Positions 49,211 through 56,633 of a DNA stretch of 64,000 nucleotides are shown piece after piece; within the stretch, counting starts at the first letter, position 1, and every line of letters begins with the position of its first letter. The stretch is from assembly GCF_028657195.3 (NCBI RefSeq), contig NZ_JANCPR020000037.1, positions 1 to 64,000 on the forward strand, given 5' to 3'. The stretch is from Streptomyces iconiensis. Lineage in GTDB: Bacteria; Actinomycetota; Actinomycetes; Streptomycetales; Streptomycetaceae. Both the position numbers and the translations under genes were made by a program. The notes beneath the pieces are model-generated. The model was not told where the DNA came from, ran no database searches, and was given only the letters and a program-made list of their open reading frames with translations.

Positions 49211-49582
49211 ATGAGGGCACGTAGGGCAGCGGTCGGTTCGCTCGTTGTGACGGCGGCGATGGGCGTGGGGGCGCTCGCGGGGGCGGGACCCGTGCAGGCG
49301 GCGCCGGGGACGTCGGTGGCGCCCGCGACGTCGGTGGCGTCCATGAAGTCGGTACAGGCGGGGGCGCCGAGTGCGGCGGCCAGGATGTGCGTCAAGACCC
49401 ATGCCGAGAACAAGGCGCACGGTTACCTGGTCAGGGTCACCAACAAGTGCGGGAGGACGGTGAAGGTGAAGATCATCATGCGGCTGGCCAAGGACAGCCG
49501 CTGCTTCACCCTGAAGAAGGGGCAGAGCCGTTACCGCGAGACCCAGGGGATCGGCACGTGGAAGAAAACGGTCTTCTGCTGA
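49211..49582 (+). CDS. small secreted basic protein with tendamistat-like cysteine pattern
   Basis: 123 residues from ATG 49211, with GAGGAG five bases upstream. A signal peptide (residues 1-32; ALAGAGPVQAAPG) and a short variable segment precede a 68-residue domain with four Cys: MCVKT, NKCGRTVKVKIIMRL, RCFTLKKGQ and the terminal VFC. The spacing is 19, 17 and 24 residues between them. The Streptomyces alpha-amylase inhibitor tendamistat has 15, 17 and 27, with a similar strand after Cys2. The WRY inhibitory triplet is absent and the domain is strongly basic. It is likely a tendamistat-fold protein with another target. Function unknown. Confidence 0.75.
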   Translation: MRARRAAVGSLVVTAAMGVGALAGAGPVQAAPGTSVAPATSVASMKSVQAGAPSAAARMCVKTHAENKAHGYLVRVTNKCGRTVKVKIIMRLAKDSRCFTLKKGQSRYRETQGIGTWKKTVFC

Positions 49583-49630
49583 GGTGACCTCGGTGACCTC
49601 GGGTTTTCACTGAGGTGTTCCTGCTGCGCT

Positions 49631-49670
49631 GTGCTCCCGAGGTGGGGTGCTCCCGAGGTGGAGTGTTCCC
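49631..49670. repeat. 16-bp tandem repeat, 2.5 copies
   Basis: GTGCTCCCGAGGTGGG at 49631, then GTGCTCCCGAGGTGGA at 49647, then GTGTTCCC. Confidence 0.8.
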
Positions 49671-49739
49671 CGCCGCGGGGTTGTTGTGCTCGCGGCGGAG
49701 GCGGCTCCGACCGGTTGGGGCCACCTCCGTGCGGAAGTC

Positions 49740-49775
49740 CGTCCGGCCAGGGCGCGTTCGCGTCCTGGCCGGACG
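49740..49775 (+). terminator. hairpin downstream of the small secreted protein, 12-bp stem
   Basis: CGTCCGGCCAGG pairs perfectly with CCTGGCCGGACG around a 12-nt loop. It is 158 nt after the stop codon, the only strong hairpin in the gap. Confidence 0.7.
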
Positions 49776-49899
49776 CATGAAGGGCCGGAGGGGCGCCCGG
49801 GTCGTGAGGACGCGCCGTGAGGACGCGGAGATACATGACAGAAGGTGTCTGGTTCGCCGGGGAGGGTGGGTGGCGGGAGTACCGAGGTGAGGAGGGCGC

Positions 49900-52305
49900 G
49901 TGGGGCGCGAGGACATCGTGGTCCGAGGGGGCCGTGAGAACAATCTGCGGGGGGTGACGCTGCGGATTCCCCTGGGGCAGGTGACGGTGGTGACCGGGGT
50001 TTCGGGGTCAGGGAAGTCGTCGATCGTGTTCGACACCGTGGCCGTCGAGTCGCAGCGGCAGCTCAATGAGGTGTTCCCGTGGTTCGTACGCAACAGGCTG
50101 CCGAAGTACGAGCGTCCGAAGTTCGAGTTCATGGAGAACCTGACGCCCGCGATCATCGTGGACCAGAAGCCGGTGGGTGGCGGGTCGCGTTCGACGGTGG
50201 GGACGATGACCGAGGTCAACCCGGTGCTACGGGTGCTGTTCTCGCGGTACGGGACGCCCAGCGCGGGGTTCTCGCACATGTACGCGTTCAACGATCCCCA
50301 GGGGATGTGCCCCGACTGCGAGGGGCTCGGCCGGACGGTACGGCTCGATCTGGGCAAGCTGCTCGACGAGTCCAGATCGTTGAACGAGGGAGCGATCCGG
50401 CATCCCGCCTTCGCGGTAGGGACCAACTACTGGAAGCGTTACGCGCAGATCCGGCGCTATGAAGGAACCGGTTCGGGGAAGAGCGCCGGCAACAACAGCG
50501 CGGGCAGCAGCACCGACACGGGTACGGGGCGGGTGTCCCGGAGCGGGGGCGTGCTCGGGCAGGGGCCGACCGTTTTCGACCCGGACAAGCCACTGCGCGA
50601 CTACTCGCCGGCCGAACGCGAACTGCTGCTGTACGGGGGCGGTTTCAGGACGCAGCGTCCGGCCGACGAGCTGGGGAACGTCGCGCTGAACGACTACGAG
50701 GGCCTGGTCCCCCGGTTCACCAGGAGGTTCCTCAAGCCGGGGCTGGAATCGCTCAAGGAGCGCGAGCGGAAGCAGGCCGAGAAGGTCGTCACCGAGGGCG
50801 CCTGCCCCACATGTGAGGGCGCGCGACTCAACGAGGGCGCGCTCGCATCCCGTATCGGGGGCCGGAACCTCGCGGACTGGTGCGCCATGGAGATCAGCGA
50901 GCTGATCCGGGTCATGGCCGCCTCCGAAGCGGCCGGTGACCCCGCGGTCGGCCCCGTCGTCGCCGCCGCGCTCATGGCGCTGCGCAGGATCGAGGCCGTT
51001 GGCCTCGGCTATCTGTCGCTGGACAGGCCCACGAGGACGCTGTCGGGCGGCGAGGGCCAGCGGCTGAAGACCGTACGCCACCTGGGGAGCAGCCTCACGG
51101 GCATGACGTACATCTTCGACGAGCCCAGTGTCGGGCTGCACGCCCGCGATGTGGACCGGCTCAACGCACTACTTGTCGCGCTGCGCGACAAGGGGAACAC
51201 CGTACTGATCGTTGAACACGACCGTGAGGTGATCGCTCTCGCCGACCATGTGATCGACATGGGCCCGGGGGCCGGCGCGCATGGCGGCGACGTCGTGTTC
51301 ACGGGCACTGTCGAGAAGCTGGCGCAGAGCGGAACGGTAACGGGGCGCTACTTCAGTGAGCGGCGCGGCCTCAAACCCGCGCGTCGGCGCAGAAGGCCGA
51401 CGGGCGCGCTGGCCGTGCGGGACGCGTCGTTCCACAATCTGCGGAACGTGACCGTGGACTTTCCGACCGGCGTGCTCACGGCCGTCACCGGTGTCGCGGG
51501 GTCGGGCAAGAGCACCTTGGTTTCGCACGTGTTCGCGGCCCGTTACCCGGAGGCGATCGTGCTCGACCAGTCGGCCGTCGGCATCTCGCCCCGGTCGACG
51601 CCCGCCACGTACACGGACATCTGGGACATGGTGCGCCGCATGTACGCGCGCCAGCACGGGGTGGACGCCGGGCTGTTCAGCTTCAACTCCAAGGGCGCGT
51701 GCCCGGCGTGCCAGGGGCGGGGCTCGGTCACGATGGACATGGCCTACATGGAGCCGGTGACCACGGTCTGTGAGGCGTGCGAGGGAAGGCGTTTCCACGC
51801 GGAGGTCCTCGGCTACCGGATGGACGGCAGGAACGTGGTCGACCTGCTCGCCATGACCGTCGAACAGGCGCTGGAACACTTCACCGACCCGGCCATCCTG
51901 CGCAGGCTGGCGCCCCTGAGCGAGGTCGGACTCGGCTACCTCACACTCGGCCGCCCGCTGTCGATGCTGTCCGGAGGCGAGCGCCAGCGGCTCAAGCTCG
52001 CGCACAGGCTGCACGAGAAGGGCAGCGTCTACGTGTTCGACGAGCCCACAACCGGGCTGCACATGGCGGACGTCGAGACCCTGCTCGCGCTGCTGGACAG
52101 GCTGGTGGACGCGGGGAACACCGTCGTCGTTGTCGAACACGACCTGGACGTCGTCAAGCACGCCGACCACGTGATCGACATCGGGCCCGAGGCGGGCGAG
52201 CAGGGCGGGCGCGTCGTGTTCGCCGGGACGCCCGAGGACATGGTGCGCACCTCCTGGACGCATACGGCGGAGTACCTGCGCAGATCGCTGCCCACTGCTG
52301 GGTGA
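49900..52305 (+). CDS. UvrA2-type excinuclease ATPase
   Basis: 801 residues from GTG 49900, with GGAGG upstream. Two UvrA-type ABC domains: Walker A GVSGSGKSS and GVAGSGKST, zinc modules CPDCEGLG, CPTCEG and CPACQGRG with CEACEG, signatures LSGGEGQRLK and LSGGERQRLK. The length is about 150 short of UvrA, and the UvrB-interaction region is reduced, as in UvrA2/DrrC proteins. These give self-protection against DNA-binding drugs or assist repair of special lesions. A Gly/Ser/Asn-rich insert (GTGSGKSAGNNSAGSSTD) lies at about residues 188-210. There is no adjacent drug biosynthesis or uvrB/uvrC gene. Confidence 0.88.
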   Translation: MGREDIVVRGGRENNLRGVTLRIPLGQVTVVTGVSGSGKSSIVFDTVAVESQRQLNEVFPWFVRNRLPKYERPKFEFMENLTPAIIVDQKPVGGGSRSTVGTMTEVNPVLRVLFSRYGTPSAGFSHMYAFNDPQGMCPDCEGLGRTVRLDLGKLLDESRSLNEGAIRHPAFAVGTNYWKRYAQIRRYEGTGSGKSAGNNSAGSSTDTGTGRVSRSGGVLGQGPTVFDPDKPLRDYSPAERELLLYGGGFRTQRPADELGNVALNDYEGLVPRFTRRFLKPGLESLKERERKQAEKVVTEGACPTCEGARLNEGALASRIGGRNLADWCAMEISELIRVMAASEAAGDPAVGPVVAAALMALRRIEAVGLGYLSLDRPTRTLSGGEGQRLKTVRHLGSSLTGMTYIFDEPSVGLHARDVDRLNALLVALRDKGNTVLIVEHDREVIALADHVIDMGPGAGAHGGDVVFTGTVEKLAQSGTVTGRYFSERRGLKPARRRRRPTGALAVRDASFHNLRNVTVDFPTGVLTAVTGVAGSGKSTLVSHVFAARYPEAIVLDQSAVGISPRSTPATYTDIWDMVRRMYARQHGVDAGLFSFNSKGACPACQGRGSVTMDMAYMEPVTTVCEACEGRRFHAEVLGYRMDGRNVVDLLAMTVEQALEHFTDPAILRRLAPLSEVGLGYLTLGRPLSMLSGGERQRLKLAHRLHEKGSVYVFDEPTTGLHMADVETLLALLDRLVDAGNTVVVVEHDLDVVKHADHVIDIGPEAGEQGGRVVFAGTPEDMVRTSWTHTAEYLRRSLPTAG

Positions 52306-52372
52306 GAGCTGCCGCTGCCGGGGGAGAGCGCCCGCTACCGGGTGAGAGCTGCCTACTACGGGGTGAGAAACG
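52300..52372. repeat. degenerate 24-25-bp tandem repeat, about 3 copies
   Basis: GGTGAGAGCTGCCGCTGCCG, then GGGAGAGCGCCCGCTACCGG, then GGTGAGAGCTGCCTACTACG. The array begins at the stop of the UvrA-like gene. Confidence 0.7.
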
Positions 52373-52653
52373 GGGCGCCCATAGGCGTGATGAGTTCCGC
52401 GCGGGGCGGAGGTCGGTACTCATGGTGGGGCGCAGAAGCGCCCCGCCCGGGAGCGGGTGCCGGCCTGGGTCCAGGCCGTGGGTCATGGGCCGTGGGCCGT
52501 GGGTCATGGATCACGGGGCGGAATCGTGCCGGGCCCAGGCCGGGGCCGTACGGGCCGTACGGGCGGGCCGCCGCGGGACCAGTACGACTCCCCCTGCCGG
52601 TCCATCCCTGTGACGCCCGCTTCCCGGTCGGACCGAGCCCAGGAGGCGGCAGC
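52306..52653. other. 348-nt gap with a hairpin and repeats
   Basis: Repeats of GGGTGAGAGCTGCC (52300-52372), a hairpin at 52427-52444, GGGTCATGGGCCGTGGGCCG (52480-52500) and CCGTACGGGCCGTACGGGC (52546-52565). The region ends in the AGGAGG ribosome-binding site of the DinB-like gene. No gene. Confidence 0.6.
52427..52444 (+). terminator. terminator of the UvrA-like gene, 7-bp stem
   Basis: GGGGCGC and GCGCCCC pair perfectly around the loop AGAA. It is 122 nt after the stop codon. Confidence 0.6.
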
Positions 52654-53259
52654 ATGACGGACGTACGGATCGACCTGGAACCCGCGGCACGCGAGATGGC
52701 GGCGCTCGCCGAGGGCGTGGAGGACGCGGCGCTCGGTGATGCCACCCCCTGCGAGCAGTACGCGGTGCGCGACCTGCTGGAGCACGTGATCGAGCTGGCG
52801 GTGGCGTTTCGCGACGCGGCGCGCAAGGACCTGGGGCCCACCACGGGAAGGGACCCAGCCAAGGCACAGGGAACGCTGGGCGCCGACTGGCGTGCGCGGC
52901 TGCCGGAGCGGCTGGAGGAGATGGCCACGTCCTGGCGCAACCCGGCGGCCTGGGAGGGCACGACACAGGCGGGCGGTGTCACCATGGCCGCGCCGACCAC
53001 GGGCGCCTTCGCGCTCGACGAGCTGGTCGTGCACGGCTGGGACCTCGCGCGCGCCACCGGCCAGGACTTCACCTCCGACGAGGAGAGCCTGCGCACCGTG
53101 CACGCGCTGCTCGCCGGGGCCGTCAGCGAGGACGGCAAGCAGGGCGCCTTCGGGCCGGTAGCCGCCGTGGCGCCCGACGCGCCGCTGCTCGACCGCGTGG
53201 TGGCGCTCGCGGGCCGCGACCCGGGCTGGGCCCCACCGGTGCAACGCGCTTCCATGTAA
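52654..53259 (+). CDS. DinB-like/TIGR03086-type protein
   Basis: 201 residues from ATG 52654, with AGGAGG upstream. Four-helix DinB/MDMPI-like fold: LGDATPCEQYAVRDLLEHVI and LDELVVHGWDLARATGQDF carry the metal-binding His/Glu pair. It has a mycothiol-dependent or uncharacterised role. The protein at 21977 is a paralogue, but there is no flavin oxidase next to this one. It is probably monocistronic, ending before a repeat array and the convergent Prim-Pol gene. Confidence 0.75.
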   Translation: MTDVRIDLEPAAREMAALAEGVEDAALGDATPCEQYAVRDLLEHVIELAVAFRDAARKDLGPTTGRDPAKAQGTLGADWRARLPERLEEMATSWRNPAAWEGTTQAGGVTMAAPTTGAFALDELVVHGWDLARATGQDFTSDEESLRTVHALLAGAVSEDGKQGAFGPVAAVAPDAPLLDRVVALAGRDPGWAPPVQRASM

Positions 53260-53390
53260 CGCGTATTGCGCAATGCGCTTCCATGTAGCGCGCCATCGCC
53301 CAACGCACCCCTCAATAGTGCGCTTCCGCGTAACGGCCTTCTACGTAACGCACTCTCGCGGAATGCGTTTCCGCGTAACGACTCCCATGA
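53250..53390. repeat. degenerate tandem repeat, CGCTTCCATGTAACGCG type
   Basis: Successive variants of CGCTTCCATGTARCGCG, CGCTTCCGCGTAACGGC and CGTTTCCGCGTAACGAC occur every 15-55 bp. ATTGCGCAAT at about 53266-53275 is a perfect palindrome. The array is between the convergent DinB-like and Prim-Pol genes. Confidence 0.65.
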
Positions 53391-53450
53391 GGCGGGTACG
53401 GGTCCGGGTCCGAGCCCGGACCGACCCGGACTCGGGCCCGGACGCTCCGT

Positions 53451-54389
53451 TCAGAAGACGCTGTAGCGCGCTGCCCGTTGTGAGGCGGAGGCGATGGTCG
53501 TACGGGCTTCGCGTTCCGGTAGGCCGGCTGCCGAAGCCGCGCGGGCGAGGGGTTCTGCCAGCGCTTCGCCCCGTCCCGTCTCGTAGGCGCGGCAGGCGGC
53601 CCAGAACAGGCGCGCGTTGCGCTGTCCTACCGGTGCGCCGCGTACGAAGTGGACCAGCGCCGTGCCAGGGCCGGTCTCGTCGTACGGGACGTGGCCCGTG
53701 GGCGGTTGCGGACGCGGAGGGGGCAGGAGGAGAGCGAGTAGCGCGTCAGGTACGGGCGCCGGCGCCTGGCTGAGGGAGCCGGGCGCCAGCCGGTAGGTGC
53801 CGCGTACGGTCACGGAGCCGGGGCCGACGAGGTAGCCGCCGTGTCCCCGCACATCGATCCCGGCCGCCACGCGGCCCGCCGAGTTGGGGACCCGTACATC
53901 GCGTTGCCCGCGCAGCCACAGGTGACGGCCACCGCTGGGCGTGAGCACCGTAGTGGTCGGCGGGATCGCGAACCCGTGTATCTCGGCGAGGCGGTCCAGA
54001 GCGCGCCAGGGGTCGGTGCCGTGCTTGACGTCCAGGTCGAGCCCGATGAGGTGGAGCGGCGCCTGCCCGCACGCGATGCCGTAACCGGTGGCCCAGGGCG
54101 CCGCCGCGAAGAGGGCACGTATCCGCGCGGGGTCGGAGCTGGCGTCGTGCACACCGTGCCCGAGCAGTCCGCACTCGCCCTGGCAGGGCTTCCCGGCCGG
54201 CGCTGGCAGGTCGTCCTGCGGGCTTTCGGGCAGCCAGGGTGGGGTGGCGGGGGAGTCTGGTGAGGCGCCGGGCGTCTCGCGTGCGCGGTGGGGCGAGCGG
54301 AGAGCCGGAAGCTTCGTACGCGAGAGCGGGAGCACGGCGAGCCCGCGGCTGGCGGCGGCCAGGGCGTGCTCAAGAGCGAGAGAGCCCAT
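53451..54389 (-). CDS. bifunctional DNA primase/polymerase-type protein (Prim-Pol)
   Basis: 312 residues from ATG 54389. The N-terminal Prim-Pol domain is complete: AAASRGLAVLPLSRTKLPAL, IGLDLDVKHG with the catalytic DxD, LTPSGGRHLWLRG with the sxH-type motif, and GIDVRGHGGYLVGPGS. A cysteine pair (KPCQGECG) occurs before the core. The C-terminal 90 residues are Pro-rich and helical. No helicase domain follows. Such solitary Prim-Pol proteins may synthesise primers in repair or in lesion bypass. The upstream gap (54390-54756) carries an AT-rich inverted-repeat region. Compare the degenerate paralogue at 40315. Confidence 0.82.
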   Translation of the reverse strand: MGSLALEHALAAASRGLAVLPLSRTKLPALRSPHRARETPGASPDSPATPPWLPESPQDDLPAPAGKPCQGECGLLGHGVHDASSDPARIRALFAAAPWATGYGIACGQAPLHLIGLDLDVKHGTDPWRALDRLAEIHGFAIPPTTTVLTPSGGRHLWLRGQRDVRVPNSAGRVAAGIDVRGHGGYLVGPGSVTVRGTYRLAPGSLSQAPAPVPDALLALLLPPPRPQPPTGHVPYDETGPGTALVHFVRGAPVGQRNARLFWAACRAYETGRGEALAEPLARAASAAGLPEREARTTIASASQRAARYSVF

Positions 54390-54756
54390 GCAGTCAGCTT
54401 CGTACGGGAGTTCGGGCACGAACAGTGCTCCGGGCCGCCTCTTTTCCCATATCGGCCATGCACATGAATTTGGCCGAAAAGGTGCCGGGACGCGTTGTCC
54501 CTTGTGAGGCGGCCGGGACGGCGGATGCGGCAGGCCGCTGCCGGGGTTCGGGGCGTGATGGGGGTTTATCGACACGTCGTCATACTTGCGAGCGAATCAC
54601 ACCGCTCCTACTGGTTCACAGGGGATTCGGTGGGCAACTCTGGTTCCGCGACGTCGCAGTGACACCGAGGCGGTCGGCCAACTGCCCCGGAAATCAGCGC
54701 ACTTGGGTGCGCACACCGCGTTCCGCGGTGCACTTACGGTTCCTGGAGGAATGAAC
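54390..54756. other. 367-nt divergent gap, AT-rich inverted repeat
   Basis: It contains both the minus-strand Prim-Pol promoter and the promoter for the Asn-rich peptide. At 54441-54481 a two-part stem is seen: CTTTT...CGGCC and GGCCG.AAAAG around CATATC and ATGCACATG. Near the peptide gene, CACCGCG/CGCGGTG (54714-54730) forms a 7-bp hairpin with a 3-nt loop 15 nt upstream of the ribosome-binding site. There is no gene. Confidence 0.6.
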
Positions 54757-55038
54757 ATGGCACGCATCCGTACTGCCCGCGTCATCGCCGCCGCCGCTTC
54801 CGTCCCGCTCGCCGTCGGCCTGATGACCGGCATCGCGCAGGCCGACACCGGTTCCTTCGCGAACGACGGATCGAACTCCAACGCCAGCGAAAGCACTCAG
54901 GCGCAGAACGCGGGAGGCAGCGGCAACAACACCAACTCCGCGAACAACGCCAACGTGAACGGCCACGGCGCGGTCGTCGACCAGTCGAACGAGACGACGA
55001 ACGAGACCTACACCGTCGTCTTCGCCAACATGTGGTGA
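54757..55038 (+). CDS. small secreted Asn-rich protein
   Basis: 93 residues from ATG 54757 (GGAGG seven bases upstream; the ATG two codons earlier is too close). The signal peptide ends around GIAQADTG. The mature part of about 63 residues contains 18-19 Asn, many Ser, Thr, Gly and Gln, and no Cys. Local words are DGSNSNASESTQAQNAGG, NNTNSANNANVNG and DQSNETTNET, with a hydrophobic end YTVVFANMW. Such Asn/Gln-rich small secreted proteins can form amyloid-like fibres. It does not show the chaplin or rodlin motifs. No homologue is recognised. A strong terminator follows. Confidence 0.7.
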   Translation: MARIRTARVIAAAASVPLAVGLMTGIAQADTGSFANDGSNSNASESTQAQNAGGSGNNTNSANNANVNGHGAVVDQSNETTNETYTVVFANMW

Positions 55039-55095
55039 CCGTGTGACCGGGTGAACGGCTCCAAGTGAGCCGAGAGTTCATGGGGATGGGCTGAG

Positions 55096-55130
55096 GCCGC
55101 GCGTCCGCGAATCCGTCGCGGGCGCGCGGC
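55096..55130 (+). terminator. terminator of the Asn-rich peptide gene, 15-bp stem
   Basis: GCCGCGCGTCCGCGA pairs with TCGCGGGCGCGCGGC, one G-T pair, with loop ATCCG; the apex reads GCGAATCCGTCGC. It is 58 nt after the stop codon. Confidence 0.85.
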
Positions 55131-55235
55131 TGCCGTGTGTGGTGGCCGCCGTCGTCGCGCGCGAACGTGTGTGTTTGCCGGGCGGTGAACGTTCATCAAG
55201 GTGTCTCGGCGCGCCTCGCGTCGCGCGTTGGGATC

Positions 55236-55312
55236 GCCTCGGTGCGCCTCGGTGCGCCTCGGTGCGTATCCGCGTATACGCGTCTCCGCGCGTATCCGCG
55301 CCTCCGCGCGGT
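55236..55312. repeat. 10-bp tandem repeat, then CGCGTATCC-type repeats
   Basis: GCCTCGGTGC is exact at 55236, 55246 and 55256, followed by variants of CGCGTATCCGCG and CGCGCCTCCGCGCG to 55312. Confidence 0.8.
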
Positions 55313-55439
55313 GGTCGGTCTCCTGTAGTGCGCGGCGCCACCCGTGCTCGGCCGCGCACATCGACCGGTCGGCGCACAACCCGCCTCGACCGGCGACCGG
55401 TTGGCCGTCCGCCGGTGTCGGGGGACGCCGTCGCCGTTC

Positions 55440-55472
55440 TTGACAGTCCGCCGTTATCTGACGGACAGTCAG
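55440..55472 (+). promoter_or_regulatory. promoter and TetR-type operator of the igr-like operon
   Basis: TTGACA at 55440-55445, an 18-bp spacer and GACAGT at 55464-55469, six nt before ATG 55476, give a leaderless promoter. The inverted repeat CTGAC-ggaca-GTCAG (55458-55472) overlaps the -10 box, so a repressor bound here would block it. Confidence 0.5.
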
Positions 55473-55475
55473 CTA

Positions 55476-56633
55476 ATGCACCTCGCCCCGACCGAGCGGC
55501 AGCGCGACCTGCGTGCCGAGCTGCGCTCCTACTTCCGCGAGCTCATACCTCCGGGCGCCCGCGTGCCGGGCTCCACCCCCGACCCCGCCGAGCAGCGCTC
55601 GCTGCTGCGGCGCATCGGCGCCGACGGGCTCTTGGGCCTCGGCTGGCCCGTCGAGTACGGCGGCCAGGGGCGCGGCCCCGACGAGCAGTTCGTCTTCTTC
55701 GACGAGGCGTACCGTGCGGGCGCCCCCGTCTCCATGGTCACGCTGAACACCGTGGGCCCCACGCTGATGAAGTACGGCACCGAGGAGCAGAAGCGGTACT
55801 TCCTCCCGCGGATCCTCAGCGGTGACGTCGTCTTCGCCATCGGGTACACCGAACCAGGCGCCGGAACCGACCTCGCCTCGCTGCGCACCCGGGCCGTACG
55901 GGACGCGGAGGACAACTGGCTGATCGACGGCGGCAAGACGTTCACCAGTAACGCTCAACAGGCGGACTGGATCTGGCTCGCGTGCAGGACGGACCCCGAG
56001 GCGCCCAAGCACAAGGGCATCTCCATCCTCCTCGTCCCGACGGACGCGCCAGGATTCTCCTGGACCCCCATCGAGACGGTCGGCGGGCTGACGACCACGG
56101 CGACGTACTACGACGGCATCCGCGTGCCGGCCGGGAACCTCGTAGGGGACGAGAACGGCGGCTGGGGCCTGATCACCAACCAGCTCAACCACGAACGGGT
56201 CGCGCTCGCGGCGATCGGCATGCAGGCAGAGGACCACTTCGCCGACGTACTCACGTACGCACGGGACACGGGCCTCGCCGAACAGCCATGGGTGCAGACC
56301 AGGTTGGCCGAGGCGCACGCGCGGCTCGCCGCCACCCGGCTGCTCAACTGGCGGCTCGTGGGCGATGTGGGAGCGGGGTCGCTCGCTCCGGGGGACGCGA
56401 GCGGGGTGAAGTTCGCCGGTACGGAGAGCGCGGTCGCCGTGTACGCGCTGTGCCAGGAGGTACTGGGCGACGCCGGGCTGCTGCGCGCGGGTTCCGAGGG
56501 CGTCTTCGGGGACGGCGAGCTGGAGCGGATGAACCGCGCCGCACAGATCAACACCTTCGGTGGCGGAGTGAGCGAGGTCCAGCGGGAGATCGTCGCGACG
56601 ATGCGGCTGGGGATGCGGAGGAAGAAGCGGTGA
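55476..56633 (+). CDS. acyl-CoA dehydrogenase (ChsE-like, first subunit)
   Basis: 385 residues from ATG 55476; a longer frame upstream lacks any signal. ACAD signatures: FAIGYTEPGAGTDLASLRTR (flavin/substrate loop), WIWLACRTDP, and the C-terminal INTFGGGVSEVQREIVATMR. It is a full-length enzyme that oxidises an acyl-CoA to the enoyl-CoA. It is the first of five overlapping genes in the order of the mycobacterial igr set (two ACADs, MaoC-DUF35, MaoC, lipid-transfer thiolase), where a heteromeric ACAD acts on a short steroid side chain. It overlaps the next gene by GTGA. Confidence 0.88.
   Translation: MHLAPTERQRDLRAELRSYFRELIPPGARVPGSTPDPAEQRSLLRRIGADGLLGLGWPVEYGGQGRGPDEQFVFFDEAYRAGAPVSMVTLNTVGPTLMKYGTEEQKRYFLPRILSGDVVFAIGYTEPGAGTDLASLRTRAVRDAEDNWLIDGGKTFTSNAQQADWIWLACRTDPEAPKHKGISILLVPTDAPGFSWTPIETVGGLTTTATYYDGIRVPAGNLVGDENGGWGLITNQLNHERVALAAIGMQAEDHFADVLTYARDTGLAEQPWVQTRLAEAHARLAATRLLNWRLVGDVGAGSLAPGDASGVKFAGTESAVAVYALCQEVLGDAGLLRAGSEGVFGDGELERMNRAAQINTFGGGVSEVQREIVATMRLGMRRKKR

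Larger units (their letters stand above)
49583..49899. other. 317-nt gap with hairpin and short repeat
   Basis: Repeat at 49631-49670 and hairpin at 49740-49775. The last 80 nt are relatively AT-rich (GGAGATACATGACAGAAGG) and are the likely promoter of the UvrA-like gene. No small gene is evident. Confidence 0.6.
55039..55475. other. 437-nt gap with terminator, repeats and promoter
   Basis: It contains the terminator at 55096-55130, the repeat block 55236-55312, a CCTGTAGTGCG word at 55322, and the promoter/operator region 55440-55472. The rest is GC-rich without a gene. Confidence 0.65.

Noticed and set aside
54757..55038. Chaplin or rodlin
   Set aside because: The chaplin core (GNxxxG-type repeats, Val-rich strands, C-terminal LAxTG or Cys pair) and rodlin features are absent.
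55344..55475. N-terminal extension of the first acyl-CoA dehydrogenase
   Set aside because: The extension is Arg/Pro/Thr-rich with no similarity, and the promoter at 55440 lies inside it.
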